Translations under genes and position numbers: made by a program
In this document: one piece after another, positions 1 to 11,742 of the stretch
Position numbering within the stretch: position 1 is the first letter of the stretch
How the letters are laid out: the number at the start of each line of letters is the position of its first letter
The notes under the pieces: generated by a model
What the model was told of the DNA's origin: nothing
Databases searched by the model: none
What the model saw: the letters and a program-made list of their open reading frames with translations, nothing else
Origin: Acidobacteriota bacterium
GTDB taxonomy: Bacteria; Acidobacteriota; Holophagae; Holophagales; Holophagaceae
NCBI GenBank assembly: GCA_021794095.1
Contig: JAJYRN010000007.1
Span: forward strand, 1 to 64,000
Direction of reading: 5' to 3'
DNA length: 64,000 bases

Positions 1-155
1 CCCCGCCCGAAGGCTCCATCGCTCTGCCATGACGGGAAAGCCTGGGCCTGGGATTCCCTCTCCCTCTCAAGATTCCTTGCCATCCATTACCCCCCCCTGG
101 TGGTCCAGGAAATTGGGGCGCGGTGGACCGTCATGACTCACCTATGCAGGGGATT

Positions 156-2981
156 CTATTCCCACGTTGCGTTCTTGAAGCCGAGAGCCTTGGCATTCTC
201 CGAGACGCCCCGCTTGATGTGGTCTGGAGCCCCATTGGGGAAGTCCCCTTCGATGTTGAGTGTGATTTTCACTGTTCCGTGAGGATCCTGCCCCAGGAGG
301 CTGATGATCTCGTCAGCCAGTTCCATTAGCTTGGCCTTGGCAGTGGGAGCCTTCACATCCACAGATCCGAAGAAGGCGTGGGCCTTTGGACCACCAGGAG
401 GTGGCGTTGGGGGAAGAGGAGGGGTAACCCCACCTCCAGGCGGCACCAAGGGGGGCTGAACGCCTCCACCGGGTGGAGGGGGCACCGGTGGTGGTGGCAC
501 CACTACAACCTGGGCGGCGGCATAGGCCCCCGCAACTTCGGGTTCTATGAGAAGCAGCGTGTCGTCGAATTGAGCCGTGCCGGTGCCCAACTGGAAGCCT
601 TCGAACTTGCCTCCGGATACCCCGAAGGCCGTCCCGAAGAAGTCCTTGGTCTTCGTCCCCTCATAGATGGCCTGCTCCAGCACCCGACGCTCCTTGAGCC
701 TCGGGAGGTAGAGGTATTTCTGGCTGTCTTCCCAGAAGGCCATGGCGCTGACCGCAGCGCGGTCAGGCTTCCAGTAGGAGCCCTTCAGGGCGGTCCGAAG
801 GTGGATGGGGGACCAAGCGCCGATCACCAGTTCGTTCTCCTGGCAGACCCTCTCTAGCTCGTTCCCCATGGTCGAACCGTTGGTGTTCAGGGGGAAGGCC
901 TCAACCTCTGGCTTGCCCTGTGGGGTGTGCTGAACCGGGCAGAGCAGCCACTTGAAACACTCGCGGACCACCCGAGGCAGGACCTCATCAGCGGTCTGGA
1001 GGTCCTTCTTGGCCTGCTTGAACTGCAACTGGTCCAGATTGAGTCGGTGGGCCTCCACGTCATCAACGATCGACTTCCAAGCCAAGGCCGTCCTCAGAGC
1101 ATCGTTCACTCGCGCTAGGGAGTCATGGTCCGCAGCCAAGTAGATCAGCCGGTTGGCCTTGTGGCGAGGCTTCGAACCGTTGTTCTTGGTGAACTCCAGG
1201 ACTTCTTCAAAGGCGAATCGGGATTCCTGGCGGCTGTAGAACTTGTCGGTGGTCAGGACCACCAGACGTAGAGCGGAATCATCCGGGACATCTCCGTGGG
1301 GCGTGAATACATGCACTCCTCCGAACAGAGTCTGCCCCTCGGCCATCTTGCGAACCACAGTCGCCAGCCTGGGGCGAAGGTCCTGAAGGTCGTTAAAGCG
1401 CCGTTTGCGGTCCTCCATCTCACGGCGAAGGCCCGCTCGGGTGTCGAACCAGAACCGGGTGGCGTCGTGGGTCATCTCGCCGCTGGTATGCAGATGGTGG
1501 GTCGCGGCGAAAACACGATTCAGGGCATCGGAGTAGGTGGAGAGCACTTGGCCAGGTTGCAGGCAGCCCAGCATGATGTGGGCGCGGTCCATCCCCTGGG
1601 TGAGTTGTTTCTTGGTGACGGCAGCCGCCGGTGCGGTGCCGAAGAAAATCGTCCTCGTCACTCGCCTGGCTGCCTGGATGGCCCCAAAACGAGGCTCCTT
1701 GCTCTCCAGTTGCGTGGGCTCAGCCCGCTCACCGTCGATGTCGCGGTCCAGAACTGGATCCCAGCCAGTCTGTAGGTAGTAGACCAACTCATTCCGGACG
1801 GAACTGTCGTACAGCGGAAGGCTGCCGGGGAGGATCATCAGGTCTTGGTTCTGGTCCTTCCACAGCCGGTGGATGACCTTGGCCATAAGCTTCAGCACAC
1901 CTCGGGTGCGCTGGAATCCTTCGATGCTGGACCAGTCCTCGTAAAGCCGGTCGAACACCTCCGGGTGAATGGGGTAGGCCTGCACCAGCCGATCGTAGTA
2001 ACGGGCCTCCTGGGTCTTGCTGGGCAGCTTGGTACCTTCCTGCTTGTAAGCGTCGGCAAAGGCCCGGCACACCGTGTCACGGCTGGTCAGATCCGTGGTG
2101 GTCTCGAACAGACGGCGACGGACGATTTCGAAGGCCTCCTCGGTCGCTACTGGCTTCCAGAGGGCCTGAACGCGGCCAAAGGTCTTCTCTAAGGCCCTGA
2201 GGGCTGCCACGCCCTTCTGACTGCCAGCCTCGACCTCAGATTCAGGCAGAGAGGCCAGCAGGATGGCATTGGGGACCTGCTTCACGGATTCAGTAAGAGC
2301 CTGGAGAAAGCTCATGTTGCTGTCGTAGGTGCCTCCAGAGAGGTCCTTGGTGTCTTCAAACTGGCGCACATACGCCACCAGTTCATCCATCAGAACCACG
2401 CAGGGGGCGTACCGGGCGAGCAACGGTTGAAGGATTTCCTTCCCAGGGGACGTGCCGTTGGCATCGGCCTCCTTCACCATCGCGTAGCCTTCTTCTTTGC
2501 CGAGTTGCCAGGCCAATTCACCCCATAGGGTGCGGACCTTCAGTCCTCCGTGATCTCGCACCTGTCCGGGTGCGAGGTGGTTCCCATCCAAGACAGCCAG
2601 TTTGGAGACCGGGATGGCGTCCAGGCCAGCCTGGTCCAGGAGGGAAGAGATACCGGCGAGGTCCTTCGTGACATAGCCGCCTTTCGCCAAGTGGTACACC
2701 GCCAACATTGTGTGGGTCTTGCCGCCTCCAAAGGCGGTTTGAAGCTGCATGACAGGATCCCCGCCCTGGCCATTCAGCCGCTGGGCCACGGAGGTCAATA
2801 GCATGCTCATGCCTTCGGTAATGAAGGTGCGCTGGAAGAAGGCCGTTGGGTCCTGGTAGGTGCTTGTGGCCCTACCTTCATGGACGGCCATTAGGTCTGC
2901 GGCGAACTCGGCCTGCTGGAAAGTGCCTTCCAGGACATCGCGGTGGGGAACAGCAATTTCACGCCATGGTTTCGTTGTCAT
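156..2981 (-). CDS. DUF499 AAA+-like ATPase of a putative defence cassette
   Basis: A 941-residue P-loop protein of the DUF499 (COG1483) type. Walker A is GGGKTHTM at about residues 85-92, and a Walker B-like [10 protein letters not shown] lies near residue 195. A long proline/glycine-rich linker around residues 830-875 separates the ATPase body from a C-terminal domain of about 75 residues. DUF499 proteins are known to travel with DUF1156 methylases and helicases in defence islands; their mechanism is poorly defined. It is the last gene of the cassette. Its ATG overlaps the DUF262 stop by four bases (ATGA) and a GAGG-type ribosome site precedes it. The 155 bases beyond its stop hold no gene that I can support. 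Family call is fairly sure; the role in defence is inferred from neighbours. Confidence 0.85.
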   Translation of the reverse strand: MTTKPWREIAVPHRDVLEGTFQQAEFAADLMAVHEGRATSTYQDPTAFFQRTFITEGMSMLLTSVAQRLNGQGGDPVMQLQTAFGGGKTHTMLAVYHLAKGGYVTKDLAGISSLLDQAGLDAIPVSKLAVLDGNHLAPGQVRDHGGLKVRTLWGELAWQLGKEEGYAMVKEADANGTSPGKEILQPLLARYAPCVVLMDELVAYVRQFEDTKDLSGGTYDSNMSFLQALTESVKQVPNAILLASLPESEVEAGSQKGVAALRALEKTFGRVQALWKPVATEEAFEIVRRRLFETTTDLTSRDTVCRAFADAYKQEGTKLPSKTQEARYYDRLVQAYPIHPEVFDRLYEDWSSIEGFQRTRGVLKLMAKVIHRLWKDQNQDLMILPGSLPLYDSSVRNELVYYLQTGWDPVLDRDIDGERAEPTQLESKEPRFGAIQAARRVTRTIFFGTAPAAAVTKKQLTQGMDRAHIMLGCLQPGQVLSTYSDALNRVFAATHHLHTSGEMTHDATRFWFDTRAGLRREMEDRKRRFNDLQDLRPRLATVVRKMAEGQTLFGGVHVFTPHGDVPDDSALRLVVLTTDKFYSRQESRFAFEEVLEFTKNNGSKPRHKANRLIYLAADHDSLARVNDALRTALAWKSIVDDVEAHRLNLDQLQFKQAKKDLQTADEVLPRVVRECFKWLLCPVQHTPQGKPEVEAFPLNTNGSTMGNELERVCQENELVIGAWSPIHLRTALKGSYWKPDRAAVSAMAFWEDSQKYLYLPRLKERRVLEQAIYEGTKTKDFFGTAFGVSGGKFEGFQLGTGTAQFDDTLLLIEPEVAGAYAAAQVVVVPPPPVPPPPGGGVQPPLVPPGGGVTPPLPPTPPPGGPKAHAFFGSVDVKAPTAKAKLMELADEIISLLGQDPHGTVKITLNIEGDFPNGAPDHIKRGVSENAKALGFKNATWE

Positions 2982-4699
2982 GCCTGTACCTCACCTTCTC
3001 GATCCTTGCGGACCATGAAAGCAAATTTCCCCTTAATCAAAAGTTTCCGCTCTCTAATAAAATCTTCGAAACGCTCTAACTTCCACAACTCTGTATCCCT
3101 TGGGATCAGGTGCCGCTCCAAATATCTTTGGTGCTCGTCATCTGTTTTGAATCTTGATCTATCAAACCATTTATCTGGTGGAGTATCACTCTTTCCTCCC
3201 GCCCCATTTTCTTCAGCAGTAAGGAGCATGCAGTTGGCAATCTGATCTCGGGATTCTTGGCGATGACGCAGGAGGTTCCTTTTTCCACTCTCAGGATTGA
3301 TGTCCTTCACATTTTTCAATAGGCTTTGCGGGAAAATGTGATCCACCTGCGGACCATTTGAATTAAGTGCTGGACTGTAGTCGATGTCCCCATACCAAAG
3401 GTTGAAGAAGAGGTGAATAGCCTTGGACCCATAGCCTTCCTCATAAATCACGTTGGGTGTTATTTCAAGGCTTCGGCCATCCGCCTGGATAACGCCAAAC
3501 ACTTCAGAACAATTGAATCCTCGCTGTTCTTCTATACACCGAACAATTTTATCAATCAGGTTATCGGGGCTTCCACCGAAGACGCTAGTAGCCAAAGCCT
3601 GGAGTAAGTATTTTTGAATACCAGGATTTGATCGAAAGCTCTCTGGATAATGGAAGCGGCAGTAGATTAGCGGAATTAGTGCAAGATACGATGGAATTGC
3701 TTTATCAGACCGAATGAAAGTATTGCTGATTAAATAGTCACGAACCGCCTTGATTGAATTCGATATTTGCTCCCACTGGTTGACTATCTCCTCTTTGGTT
3801 CGACCATCCCTAAACTTTGCAACCTCATATCGCGCACCTCTTCCAAGGATCGTTAGGCAGGACTTGAGAACAAAGTCACGATCGAACGCAAATCCACCCT
3901 GGTTAAGACTCTCAAGTAGTACCTCCATCTCACGATCAGCAGCATCCCAACTGGATGTTAGGAGAGAAAAGAGGAGGTCGGATTTCCCGAGTTTCGTGCC
4001 GCCTGAATTGGCCCGTATGAAAATTTCTACGATGTCATCGATCTTGTAGGCATCCGGATTGTCGATACCATCCAACTCTTGAAAAGTGATATTTTCTCCG
4101 TTCACAAATTCTTGGCGAGCACGTTCAACGTTGATTTCTACCAGGTCTTTCTCGTCTGGTGTGAGTTCCTTGTTGGAACGTAAAATGAGGCCGCTTGCTA
4201 TCTGCCTTATGAGTGGAACATTTGAAGCGATGATGTCCTTGAATCTCACCCATGGCCACATTGCTTGTGATTTATCTTTGAAGGCAAATCGATATCGAAT
4301 GTCCTCAGGAGCCACCTGGGCGCCACTCAGGATGTCGAAGTGGAGCTCTTTTCCGCAATAACTCCCTCTGAGGCCGATGAAAAGACTCTGAAGGCGTTGC
4401 TGACCATCCAATACCATCATCTTGGGGTGGCTGTTGTCTGGTTGTTGGTAATCCGTGAGTTTGATATCTAAATGGTAAAGATCAATGAATCGTCTATGTT
4501 TGACTTCCTCCCTTGTCTTCCAAGCGAGAAGTGTACTGATTGGATACTCCCGCATAATGGAATCGAAGAGCCGTGCAATTTGATCCTCACTCCATACAAA
4601 TGGCCGCTGGATATTGGGAAGCCAGAACCCACCCCCTTCTGCCTCGTGATCATTGAGATAGGAGACGATTTTCCGAATTGAAAGCTTCTTGTTCTGCAT
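2978..4699 (-). CDS. DUF262 / DUF1524-HNH (GmrSD-like) protein
   Basis: A 573-residue protein with the DUF262 signature DGQQR at residues 98-102, the NTP-binding/ParB-like half of GmrSD-type enzymes. Near residue 450 it has [10 protein letters not shown], the His-Asn-His type core of DUF1524. GmrSD-family proteins cleave modified phage DNA in an NTP-dependent way, so this is probably the nuclease of the cassette. It starts 37 bases after the methylase stop, behind an AGGTGATCT ribosome site, and overlaps the DUF499 gene by four bases. Its base composition is strikingly AT-rich against the GC-rich chromosome, as is that of the methylase, suggesting recent acquisition. It could be a restriction effector or a modular cargo gene added to a three-gene core. 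Confidence 0.82.
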   Translation of the reverse strand: MQNKKLSIRKIVSYLNDHEAEGGGFWLPNIQRPFVWSEDQIARLFDSIMREYPISTLLAWKTREEVKHRRFIDLYHLDIKLTDYQQPDNSHPKMMVLDGQQRLQSLFIGLRGSYCGKELHFDILSGAQVAPEDIRYRFAFKDKSQAMWPWVRFKDIIASNVPLIRQIASGLILRSNKELTPDEKDLVEINVERARQEFVNGENITFQELDGIDNPDAYKIDDIVEIFIRANSGGTKLGKSDLLFSLLTSSWDAADREMEVLLESLNQGGFAFDRDFVLKSCLTILGRGARYEVAKFRDGRTKEEIVNQWEQISNSIKAVRDYLISNTFIRSDKAIPSYLALIPLIYCRFHYPESFRSNPGIQKYLLQALATSVFGGSPDNLIDKIVRCIEEQRGFNCSEVFGVIQADGRSLEITPNVIYEEGYGSKAIHLFFNLWYGDIDYSPALNSNGPQVDHIFPQSLLKNVKDINPESGKRNLLRHRQESRDQIANCMLLTAEENGAGGKSDTPPDKWFDRSRFKTDDEHQRYLERHLIPRDTELWKLERFEDFIRERKLLIKGKFAFMVRKDREGEVQA

Positions 4700-4736
4700 A
4701 GATCACCTAGGCCATCTTGAGTGGCATCTGTTTCGT

Positions 4737-7643
4737 TCAAGCATCGAAAAGACTTCGTTGGGCAGGTTGGGCATTGGAGGCGGCTGATTCGATGCCGCTC
4801 CAGGAAGTGATCAATTCGTTATATGCGCGAGCATCCTCAGCCCAACCCTGCCGTTCACAGAGTGTGTAGAGGCGGTAGGCAAGCTGGCGAACTGCTTCCA
4901 GTTTCCCGAGAATTGCCGCTGAGACGGCTCCGGCTGCTGTTTCCCCCCCTTGTTTGAGCGTTCGGATCAGATGATGGAGGGCCTCCCAAATCGGCAAACG
5001 CGTATCCTTCCGTGGGTCCCAATCACTGGGGTATTCCGCCCATTTCAGTAGCCTTACCGAGCCACCACCAGCCTCAACTACACCAGCCAGTGCAAGACCA
5101 TCTACGCTCGTGGCCTTAGCCCGTGCCAGGACATCTGCCTCCCCAAATTGGCCATTACTCCATCCGAACTGCTCGAACCAATGCAGACAGAACTGTGTAT
5201 CGGCATCGAAGTCGTCCTCTGCTAGGAAGTGGTTGATGATCTGCAACGCAGTCCGAATGGCCATAGGGGCACCGTCAGCCTCCAGAACCGCAGAATATTT
5301 GGAAAATACGGCCATTCCCGGGCCAATAATGGCCTGGGAAAGATCAACAGGGGCGACTGGAGATCTTGAATCTCCTGATCCTTTGGTGATTTCGTCCAGT
5401 GCATCGGGGAGGACAGAGTTGAGTTCCCGGAGAAATTCTCGCCGCGAGGCAACGGGGGCGTCAGCCTGTCGTTTTCTACATACCAATACGATCGAGGAGG
5501 CTAAGGCATTGTTTCCAAGTCCGATTGACCGGGACTGACGCTCTGTCCGGATAGGCCATGTTCCAGTTAACTGAAATCCAGCATTAATAACGGCACCAAG
5601 AAAAGTAACCCACCCAGTAGATGAAACAGCCCCCTTTTTTCCAACCTCCGATTGTTTAAATGCGTAATAGATTGTTATAGGAAGGGAAGGGTGGGACCTC
5701 TCAGCCAATATTTTCATGGTTTTGGTCATACCATCGAGGAAGAATTGCTCAGCCTCTTCTTTGGATTTGTGGCGATGCTGAGTTGCGATCAATTCTTCCT
5801 GCTTGGGAACAGTAATAGTGCTGAACAAGGTGGGATAAATTTGAGCAAGACTTCTCCGAAGCCAAACATAGAAAAAATCTGACAAATCCGCGTATCCAAT
5901 GTTGTCGTAGTAGGGAGGATCCGTGGAAACACAAAACGGAGTAGAAGGACTTCCGGCACCAACGGAGGCGTTCGCCTGGGTGACTACTCCTGACAAACCC
6001 TCAAAGATCGATGGAATGCTGTCGGCCACAATACGCGAGGATTTGATGAAGGATCCTCCAATACCACCGAATGGATTTTGTTCTGGGAAATCCCACACCA
6101 TTGGAATTGCGTGCTTCGAGAAGAGCCCTTTCGGGCGATCTTCCAATGAATACCAGACAGACAAACTGTTGGAATATTCGGAAGTCTTACTCACTGAAAA
6201 TGCTAGATAAGTACATATACTTTCAGCATAAGCTAAGGCGCCTTGTCCTCCTTCATCAAGAGAGACTCCATCATCCGGTAGTCCCCCTTTTACTGCGTCT
6301 ATTACGATCTTGTTCTTTATAGCGTTTATTTCATCGCATAAAGTGGTCAAAGCCGTCAACTGTCTAGGGGTGAACAAATCGGACCATTTGGACATTCCAT
6401 ATTCTTGAACACGAAATCCCAATGCCTTGTCGGGTAGTAACGTATTAGGGGTCCAATCAGGGTTTGGAGTTGCGGAGAGTTCTTCCATCTCAGCCGTGGG
6501 CGAGAGGTAGGTCCTACCCTGCGGCGCATCAATAACGACCGCCATCAACTTCTGCCCCATCCGACCAATTTTCGCTTCACCCCGTAGGTAGGTAAAGCTC
6601 ATTGGGGAATCGCTAAAAATGCAACGAAAATCCGATCCACTGCTCCCGAATTTAGTGCCATTCTTGGCGGAATTCGGGGGCTCACCCAACTTCACAATGA
6701 AGGAATAATGATCTTTTTTCAGAACGGGTTCGACGTAAGCCGACTTACTTGGTTTGCTCGATAGAATAAATGTAGATGCTAAAGGTACCTCAATGTTTGA
6801 ATACGCAGGGTTTGGGCTAAATGCAGTCCTTGCCCAGATCCAGGCGATGACCTCAAAAGATTTTCCAACAATAGGCAATAAATCTGGTCTTTCTATCGCC
6901 ATTTCGCGTGTGATTTCCACCTTGGGGAAATAGCGTCCGATCTTTCGAAATGCTTCATCGCGGACAACCTTAGCGTAACGACGAACATCTTCGGCAAGGC
7001 CTGAAGACCCAACATATTCTTTAGTTGCCGCGAATTCGAATGCCGTCTCGTTTGAATCCAGGGGGCCAACTGGAACTCGCCCATCAAACTTGAGAGGAAT
7101 ATCCAATAGGGCTTTATTGATAAGAACAGGAATTGGGTTCAGGTCAGAAGCAAAAGGTTTTAACCCCAACCTCTGGCCTTCCAGCGGAATCGTTCCGCCA
7201 CCGGCGAATGGGTCGTGGAGGCCGGGAAGTTGCAGGGGGTTAAATAATCTTTCAGAATCTGGATGGTCTTGGTTTAATTCACACTCCTCGGCCCAAGATC
7301 TGAGGATTTCGGCCCGAGCCGCCTGCAAAACTCGGGGGTTATCATTATTTTCCCATTGAATAAGCTCTTCGATAATTTGGAAGAGCCTCTTTCGTTCAGT
7401 CTCTGCGTCCTTCTTATTCTTTCCATACTTGAATCCACCGCCCTGTTGATATCCAGGGTCGTTTACTAGCTGGGCAAAAATTATTGCACGCGCCGCAGCT
7501 AGTGGTCTCTGCGCCCACCATTTGTGGATAGAGGAAGGATTACCCTTATAGATATAGCTCTCACGAACCGCAGCCTTGTTTATTGCTTCAAGGGGAAGGG
7601 CAACTTCGATTAGTTTTCTGGGGGACTTGATCGGAAAGGACAT
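4737..7643 (-). CDS. DUF1156 adenine-specific DNA methylase
   Basis: A 968-residue protein of the DUF1156 (COG1743) family. The N-terminal signature KWWAQRPLAAAR (residues 41-52) is followed by the SAM-binding motif DPFAGGGTIP (144-153). The catalytic DPPYYDNIGY lies near residue 575, as in amino-methyltransferases acting on adenine or cytosine. The C-terminal third has no motif that I recognise. The ATG shares one base with the helicase stop (TGATG), so translation is probably coupled. The gene is AT-rich compared with the window average. It probably marks host DNA, or methylates DNA as part of the defence cycle. The methyltransferase call is firm; the target base and site are unknown. Confidence 0.88.
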   Translation of the reverse strand: MSFPIKSPRKLIEVALPLEAINKAAVRESYIYKGNPSSIHKWWAQRPLAAARAIIFAQLVNDPGYQQGGGFKYGKNKKDAETERKRLFQIIEELIQWENNDNPRVLQAARAEILRSWAEECELNQDHPDSERLFNPLQLPGLHDPFAGGGTIPLEGQRLGLKPFASDLNPIPVLINKALLDIPLKFDGRVPVGPLDSNETAFEFAATKEYVGSSGLAEDVRRYAKVVRDEAFRKIGRYFPKVEITREMAIERPDLLPIVGKSFEVIAWIWARTAFSPNPAYSNIEVPLASTFILSSKPSKSAYVEPVLKKDHYSFIVKLGEPPNSAKNGTKFGSSGSDFRCIFSDSPMSFTYLRGEAKIGRMGQKLMAVVIDAPQGRTYLSPTAEMEELSATPNPDWTPNTLLPDKALGFRVQEYGMSKWSDLFTPRQLTALTTLCDEINAIKNKIVIDAVKGGLPDDGVSLDEGGQGALAYAESICTYLAFSVSKTSEYSNSLSVWYSLEDRPKGLFSKHAIPMVWDFPEQNPFGGIGGSFIKSSRIVADSIPSIFEGLSGVVTQANASVGAGSPSTPFCVSTDPPYYDNIGYADLSDFFYVWLRRSLAQIYPTLFSTITVPKQEELIATQHRHKSKEEAEQFFLDGMTKTMKILAERSHPSLPITIYYAFKQSEVGKKGAVSSTGWVTFLGAVINAGFQLTGTWPIRTERQSRSIGLGNNALASSIVLVCRKRQADAPVASRREFLRELNSVLPDALDEITKGSGDSRSPVAPVDLSQAIIGPGMAVFSKYSAVLEADGAPMAIRTALQIINHFLAEDDFDADTQFCLHWFEQFGWSNGQFGEADVLARAKATSVDGLALAGVVEAGGGSVRLLKWAEYPSDWDPRKDTRLPIWEALHHLIRTLKQGGETAAGAVSAAILGKLEAVRQLAYRLYTLCERQGWAEDARAYNELITSWSGIESAASNAQPAQRSLFDA

Positions 7644-10600
7644 CAGTAGCTCTCTGCCCGGCTGAGGAGTGCCGAAATTTCGTAATTAATGGAAGAAACA
7701 CCCCAACCAGGTTCGTTGTCGAAGGGTTCCCTTACGTAATGCGGTCCTTCCGGCTGGTCCTGCTCGTCTATGATGACGATGGCCAGTCGGAACTTATCGG
7801 CCTGGTTCAATGCGTAAAGGATCTCATTTCGAGTCACCGTGATGGTGGTTGAGCCCTTGGCCCTCCCCTTCACTTCGATGTGACGGGGGTCTGGCTGCTT
7901 GCCATTCACCACTGGCGGATAGGATGTGATGTCCCAGCCGCACTTGTCCTTGGAGACATCCACTACCGTGCAGCCCTTGGCCTTTTCCGCCAGGGTCACG
8001 GCCATCATTCCGATCCTTTCGATCCTGGCGCGAGCGGCAGCGTCCGCACTGAAGGAGGCTCCACCTTCAGGCAACTCACCTCGCCGCTGCTTCAAAAGGC
8101 CCTCGGGGATCACTAGCGCTCCACTTAGCACCACGGGAGTGCTGGAGGCCACGTGACGCTGGGCCAGGAGATCCCGCTTTCGGTTCTCAAGTCGATCCTG
8201 GAGATCTTCCAGGCCACGACGCGTGTTTTCCAGGTTCAGGCGGACATCCTTTCCTGCGGCCTTGTCGTCCGTCAGTTTCTGGAATCGGTCCGTCTGGAAG
8301 TTGATTTCCTTGGTAAGCCTTTCATGGACTGCCGCCAAGGTCTTGTCCACATGGGCCACACGGCGGTCGGAGACTTCTTTGTAGTGGTCCGGAACCAGGG
8401 TGGAGGCAGCGAGGCCTAAGGCCCGCTGCTCCAGGTCCTTCGTCAACCAGGGGGCCTGGAGGAGGTCCTGGATCATCCCCCGCTCCTGCGCGGACATGGG
8501 TTCCAGGTCCAGGTGCGGTGCCCACCCAGCGAAAGCGGCATGGCCATCCTGAGTGACGCGCACGAACTGGAGGCGCTTGGATATGACCCCGCCATCCCCG
8601 GCCTTGATTTCATGGGTGAGTAGGAACAACAGCCATGGCTGGTCGCCTTCATCAGCCCGATCCACCAGGATGGTTCCCTGGCGCAGAAGGTTTGCGTTCT
8701 GCTCCAACACGACATCACTTAGGGCGAGCATCAAGGGGTGGCCGGGATGGATCAGGCTGGCCAACGCCAGCCCTGGCCGGTCCATCGGACGGACGGCCTC
8801 TTTGGAGAAGCACACGCGTTCGTACCGCTTGAGCACCGGCGATTGGTCGCGGCGGTTCCGCCCGGTGATGACCCGATCCCGGTCCCGGATTCTCTCGGGC
8901 ACCCAACTGATCTCGTACCGGTTGGCCTCCTTCTTCTGGAGGGTGCCACCCATGGTCTCGAAGGCCTTGAGGAAGAAGGAGCGCACGAAGTACGGCTGCA
9001 ACCGTCTCGCCTCGGCCTTCTCCATCTCCTCCTTCACCTTGAAGAGCCTCTCTGGCCCGAGGGTTTCCTGGGCCAGGGCATTCCGCTCCAGGATGGTCAT
9101 GATGTGTTCCCGGTCGAGGGCACCCTCGATCTGCCGGAACATCTGGGCTCGGGTTTCAGGGTCATCCCCGTACCGGATGGCCTTCATCAAGAGGTCCCGC
9201 AGGCTGGTCTCTTCGAAAACCTCGCCCAGGATGTCGAACACGCGGCCCTGAAGGGCCTCGTTCTCCACGGCGAGTTTCTGAAGGAGGCGGTGGTAAACAT
9301 CGCCTTCGCGGGTCTCCTTTGCCACCAGATTCCACAGATGGCAGACCTCCTGCTGGCCGATGCGGTGGATGCGCCCGAACCGCTGTTCCAGCCGGTTCGG
9401 GTTCCAGGGCAGGTCGTAGTTCACCATCAGGTTGGCGTTCTGGAGGTTCACACCCTCACCTGCCGCATCGGTGGCCACCAGCACCCGCACATCCTTGTCG
9501 GAACGGAAGAGCGCCTGGGCTTTCTTGCGCTCGTCCCGGTGGGTGCCGCCGTGGATGGTGACGATGGCGTCGTGGCTCCCCATAACACCAGCGATCTTGC
9601 GATGCAGGTAGTTCAGGGTGTCGCGATGCTCGGTGAAGATGATGAGCTTTCGGATGTGCCCATCAGGCCCGCGCATCTCCGGACTGTTCTGGAGGATCTT
9701 GGAGAGTTCGTCCCACTTCCGGTCCACACCCGAAGCCACCAACTCTCTGGCCCGGACCTCCAGACGCCTTAGGATCTCAATTTCCGCTTCCAGTTCCTGG
9801 ATGGTCTGGGCCGCAGTGGCTTGATCCACCAGCGTTTCTTCTAAATTTTCCTGCTCATCAGCAGTGAGATCGTCGTCGTCTAGAGGTAGCGCGACATCGG
9901 CTTGGTAGCTGAGTCCAATGGACTGTCCGCGCTGCTCCAGTTTGGCATCCCTCAATCGCGCCGTTAGGCGCTCTTTCCGACGCCCGAGGCTGGTGCAAAT
10001 GGCTTCAGGGCTGGAGGCCAGACGGCGCTGGAGGGATGTGAGCGCGAAGCCAACCGAGCCCTTCCGCTTACCGTCTAGCTCATCCGCTTTGCCCATTTCC
10101 GTCTTCACGTAGTCGGTGACGGCGGTGTAGAGGGCAGCCTCAAGGGCGGAGAGGGTGTAGTTGACCGTGTAAGCCAGGCGCTTCGGAAATAGCGGCGTCC
10201 CATCGAATTTGACGAGTTCTTCCTTCACCATCCGGCGCATGAGGTCCGTGACGTCCACCTTGTGGACGCCGTCGCGGAACTTGCCGTAGAAACGGTCGGA
10301 ATCCAGCAGGGACATGAAAAGCTGGAAGTCTTCCTCCTTGCCATTGTGGGGCGTGGCGGTCATCAGCAATAGGTGGCGCGTTTGCGCACCGAGCTTCTCG
10401 GCAAGCTCGAAGCGCTGAGTCTTGGCCAGTTTCTGGCCTGCGAAGTGTGCCGAGAGCTTGTGGGCTTCGTCGAACACCACCAGGTCCCAGCTTGCGGCAC
10501 AGAGTTTTTCCTGAAGGTCTTCGTTGCGGCTCATCTGATCGAGGCGAACGATGAGTTGGTGGTGGTCCTCGAAGGCATTGGCACTGGGGGATGCCAGGTC

Positions 10601-11158
10601 CAGTTCGCCGCTGTAGACCCTGAACTCCAGTCCGAACTTCTCAAAGAGTTCGTCGCGCCACTGCTCCACCAAGCTGCCTGGCGAAACAATGAGGATGCGC
10701 TTGGCATCCGCCCGCATCAGCAGTTCACGGATGTAGAGGCCCGCCATGATGGTCTTGCCCGCGCCAGGATCGTCCGCCAGGACATAGCGAAGCGGCTGGC
10801 GAGGCAACATGGACTCGTAGACCGCTGTGATTTGGTGGGGCAGAGGGTCCACGTTGCTGGTGTGGACCGCCATCATCGGGTCGAACAGGAAGGCCAGATC
10901 GATGCGCTTGGCCTCCACCGTGAGCTTGAACGCCTCGCCATCCCCGTCAAAGGACCAGGGCCGTTCGACGGTTGCGAAGCTCAGACCTGCTTCGCTGGCG
11001 CGGGTCAGGTTGCATTCCTTCACCCCGCCTTCGGGTGGCCTGTAGATCACCTGGATCGAGTCAGGCGACAACGGCACCACCGCCACGACATCCACGATGA
11101 GGCTTGGTTCAAGACCCTGAAGGGCCTGACCGGACTTGATGTCTTCGAGACGCAGCAT
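7643..11158 (-). CDS. SNF2-family helicase with C-terminal DUF3883
   Basis: About 1171 residues. Superfamily 2 motifs are clear: [12 protein letters not shown] (motif I, near residue 127), VVFDEAHKL (DEAH, near 235) and [11 protein letters not shown] (motif VI, near 600). The C-terminal region (about 1060-1150) is DUF3883, with GWDI then HIEVKG, a pattern like a PD-(D/E)xK nuclease core. DrmD of class 1 DISARM is a comparable SNF2/DUF3883 protein. I start at the ATG at 11158; an in-frame TTG lies two codons upstream and neither has a good ribosome site. It is the first gene of the cassette and is nearer the chromosomal GC content than the next two genes. It probably translocates on or remodels DNA for the methylase and nuclease. 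Confidence 0.87.
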   Translation of the reverse strand: MLRLEDIKSGQALQGLEPSLIVDVVAVVPLSPDSIQVIYRPPEGGVKECNLTRASEAGLSFATVERPWSFDGDGEAFKLTVEAKRIDLAFLFDPMMAVHTSNVDPLPHQITAVYESMLPRQPLRYVLADDPGAGKTIMAGLYIRELLMRADAKRILIVSPGSLVEQWRDELFEKFGLEFRVYSGELDLASPSANAFEDHHQLIVRLDQMSRNEDLQEKLCAASWDLVVFDEAHKLSAHFAGQKLAKTQRFELAEKLGAQTRHLLLMTATPHNGKEEDFQLFMSLLDSDRFYGKFRDGVHKVDVTDLMRRMVKEELVKFDGTPLFPKRLAYTVNYTLSALEAALYTAVTDYVKTEMGKADELDGKRKGSVGFALTSLQRRLASSPEAICTSLGRRKERLTARLRDAKLEQRGQSIGLSYQADVALPLDDDDLTADEQENLEETLVDQATAAQTIQELEAEIEILRRLEVRARELVASGVDRKWDELSKILQNSPEMRGPDGHIRKLIIFTEHRDTLNYLHRKIAGVMGSHDAIVTIHGGTHRDERKKAQALFRSDKDVRVLVATDAAGEGVNLQNANLMVNYDLPWNPNRLEQRFGRIHRIGQQEVCHLWNLVAKETREGDVYHRLLQKLAVENEALQGRVFDILGEVFEETSLRDLLMKAIRYGDDPETRAQMFRQIEGALDREHIMTILERNALAQETLGPERLFKVKEEMEKAEARRLQPYFVRSFFLKAFETMGGTLQKKEANRYEISWVPERIRDRDRVITGRNRRDQSPVLKRYERVCFSKEAVRPMDRPGLALASLIHPGHPLMLALSDVVLEQNANLLRQGTILVDRADEGDQPWLLFLLTHEIKAGDGGVISKRLQFVRVTQDGHAAFAGWAPHLDLEPMSAQERGMIQDLLQAPWLTKDLEQRALGLAASTLVPDHYKEVSDRRVAHVDKTLAAVHERLTKEINFQTDRFQKLTDDKAAGKDVRLNLENTRRGLEDLQDRLENRKRDLLAQRHVASSTPVVLSGALVIPEGLLKQRRGELPEGGASFSADAAARARIERIGMMAVTLAEKAKGCTVVDVSKDKCGWDITSYPPVVNGKQPDPRHIEVKGRAKGSTTITVTRNEILYALNQADKFRLAIVIIDEQDQPEGPHYVREPFDNEPGWGVSSINYEISALLSRAESY

Positions 11159-11617
11159 GAACAACCAGGAGTAGGAAAACCGTTGAAGAGATGTTCAGCG
11201 CTTGGCGAAGCAATCCGTAGGGGCGGTCCTGATACAAAAACGCTGAGATGATCCATTATTAGGCCTCTCAAGGCCCAACCTGGTCAAAACCTTGATGGTT
11301 GTGACCCTACTCCTGGCGATTGGACAATGGGTGACCTACTTCGGTGGAGGCGAAGGCCTCCCCTGGGGACCTGGAGCTTGGGAGGAGTCTACTGAGTGGG
11401 ATGAGCCCACTGCTTTGTCATGAGGCACGTAGCTGCCCAGGAGGCTACGTCACCACATTGGGAACCGAGGCTAGACCCGCGTAATCGCTGGGTTCTAGGG
11501 ATTTTCGAAACGCCTGAACTCCGTTACAGATTTGGGTACACCCCCTCGTCGAAACCCGTCTGTTTCGCGGTATTTTTCCGTCAGTGCTTCGGCATTTTCC
11601 TGTTCTCAGGGGTACAG
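11159..11617. other. Intergenic leader of the defence cassette, no gene seen
   Basis: Between the helicase start and the tRNA terminator I see no convincing coding sequence on either strand. The stretch holds an imperfect inverted repeat (11282-11306) and must contain the cassette promoter, which I cannot place with confidence. It would also be the expected position of an integration junction beside the tRNA, but I found no repeated copy of the tRNA 3' end in the window. Confidence 0.5.
11282..11306. repeat. Inverted repeat upstream of the defence cassette
   Basis: The arms GGTCAAAACC (11282-11291) and GGTTGTGACC (11297-11306) match at nine of ten positions around a five-base centre, about 120 bases upstream of the helicase start. 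It could be an operator for an unlinked regulator or an RNA hairpin in the leader. No regulator gene is linked in the window. Confidence 0.45.
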
Positions 11618-11650
11618 AAAAAAGCCCGGAAACTCAGCGTTTCCGGGCCT
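11618..11650 (-). terminator. Rho-independent terminator of tRNA-fMet
   Basis: Read on the minus strand, a stem of about ten base pairs (arms at 11640-11650 and 11623-11632) with a short loop is followed by a run of six T. It starts a few bases after the encoded CCA end of the tRNA. It ends tRNA transcription before the defence cassette, so the cassette should need its own promoter. Confidence 0.85.
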
Positions 11651-11655
11651 TTCGT

Positions 11656-11732
<77 letters not shown>

Positions 11733-11742
11733 CCGGATGGAC

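Noticed and set aside
1-11655. Direct repeat of the tRNA-fMet 3' end as an att site
   Set aside because: I searched by eye for the T-arm/acceptor sequence left of the tRNA and found no second copy in the window.
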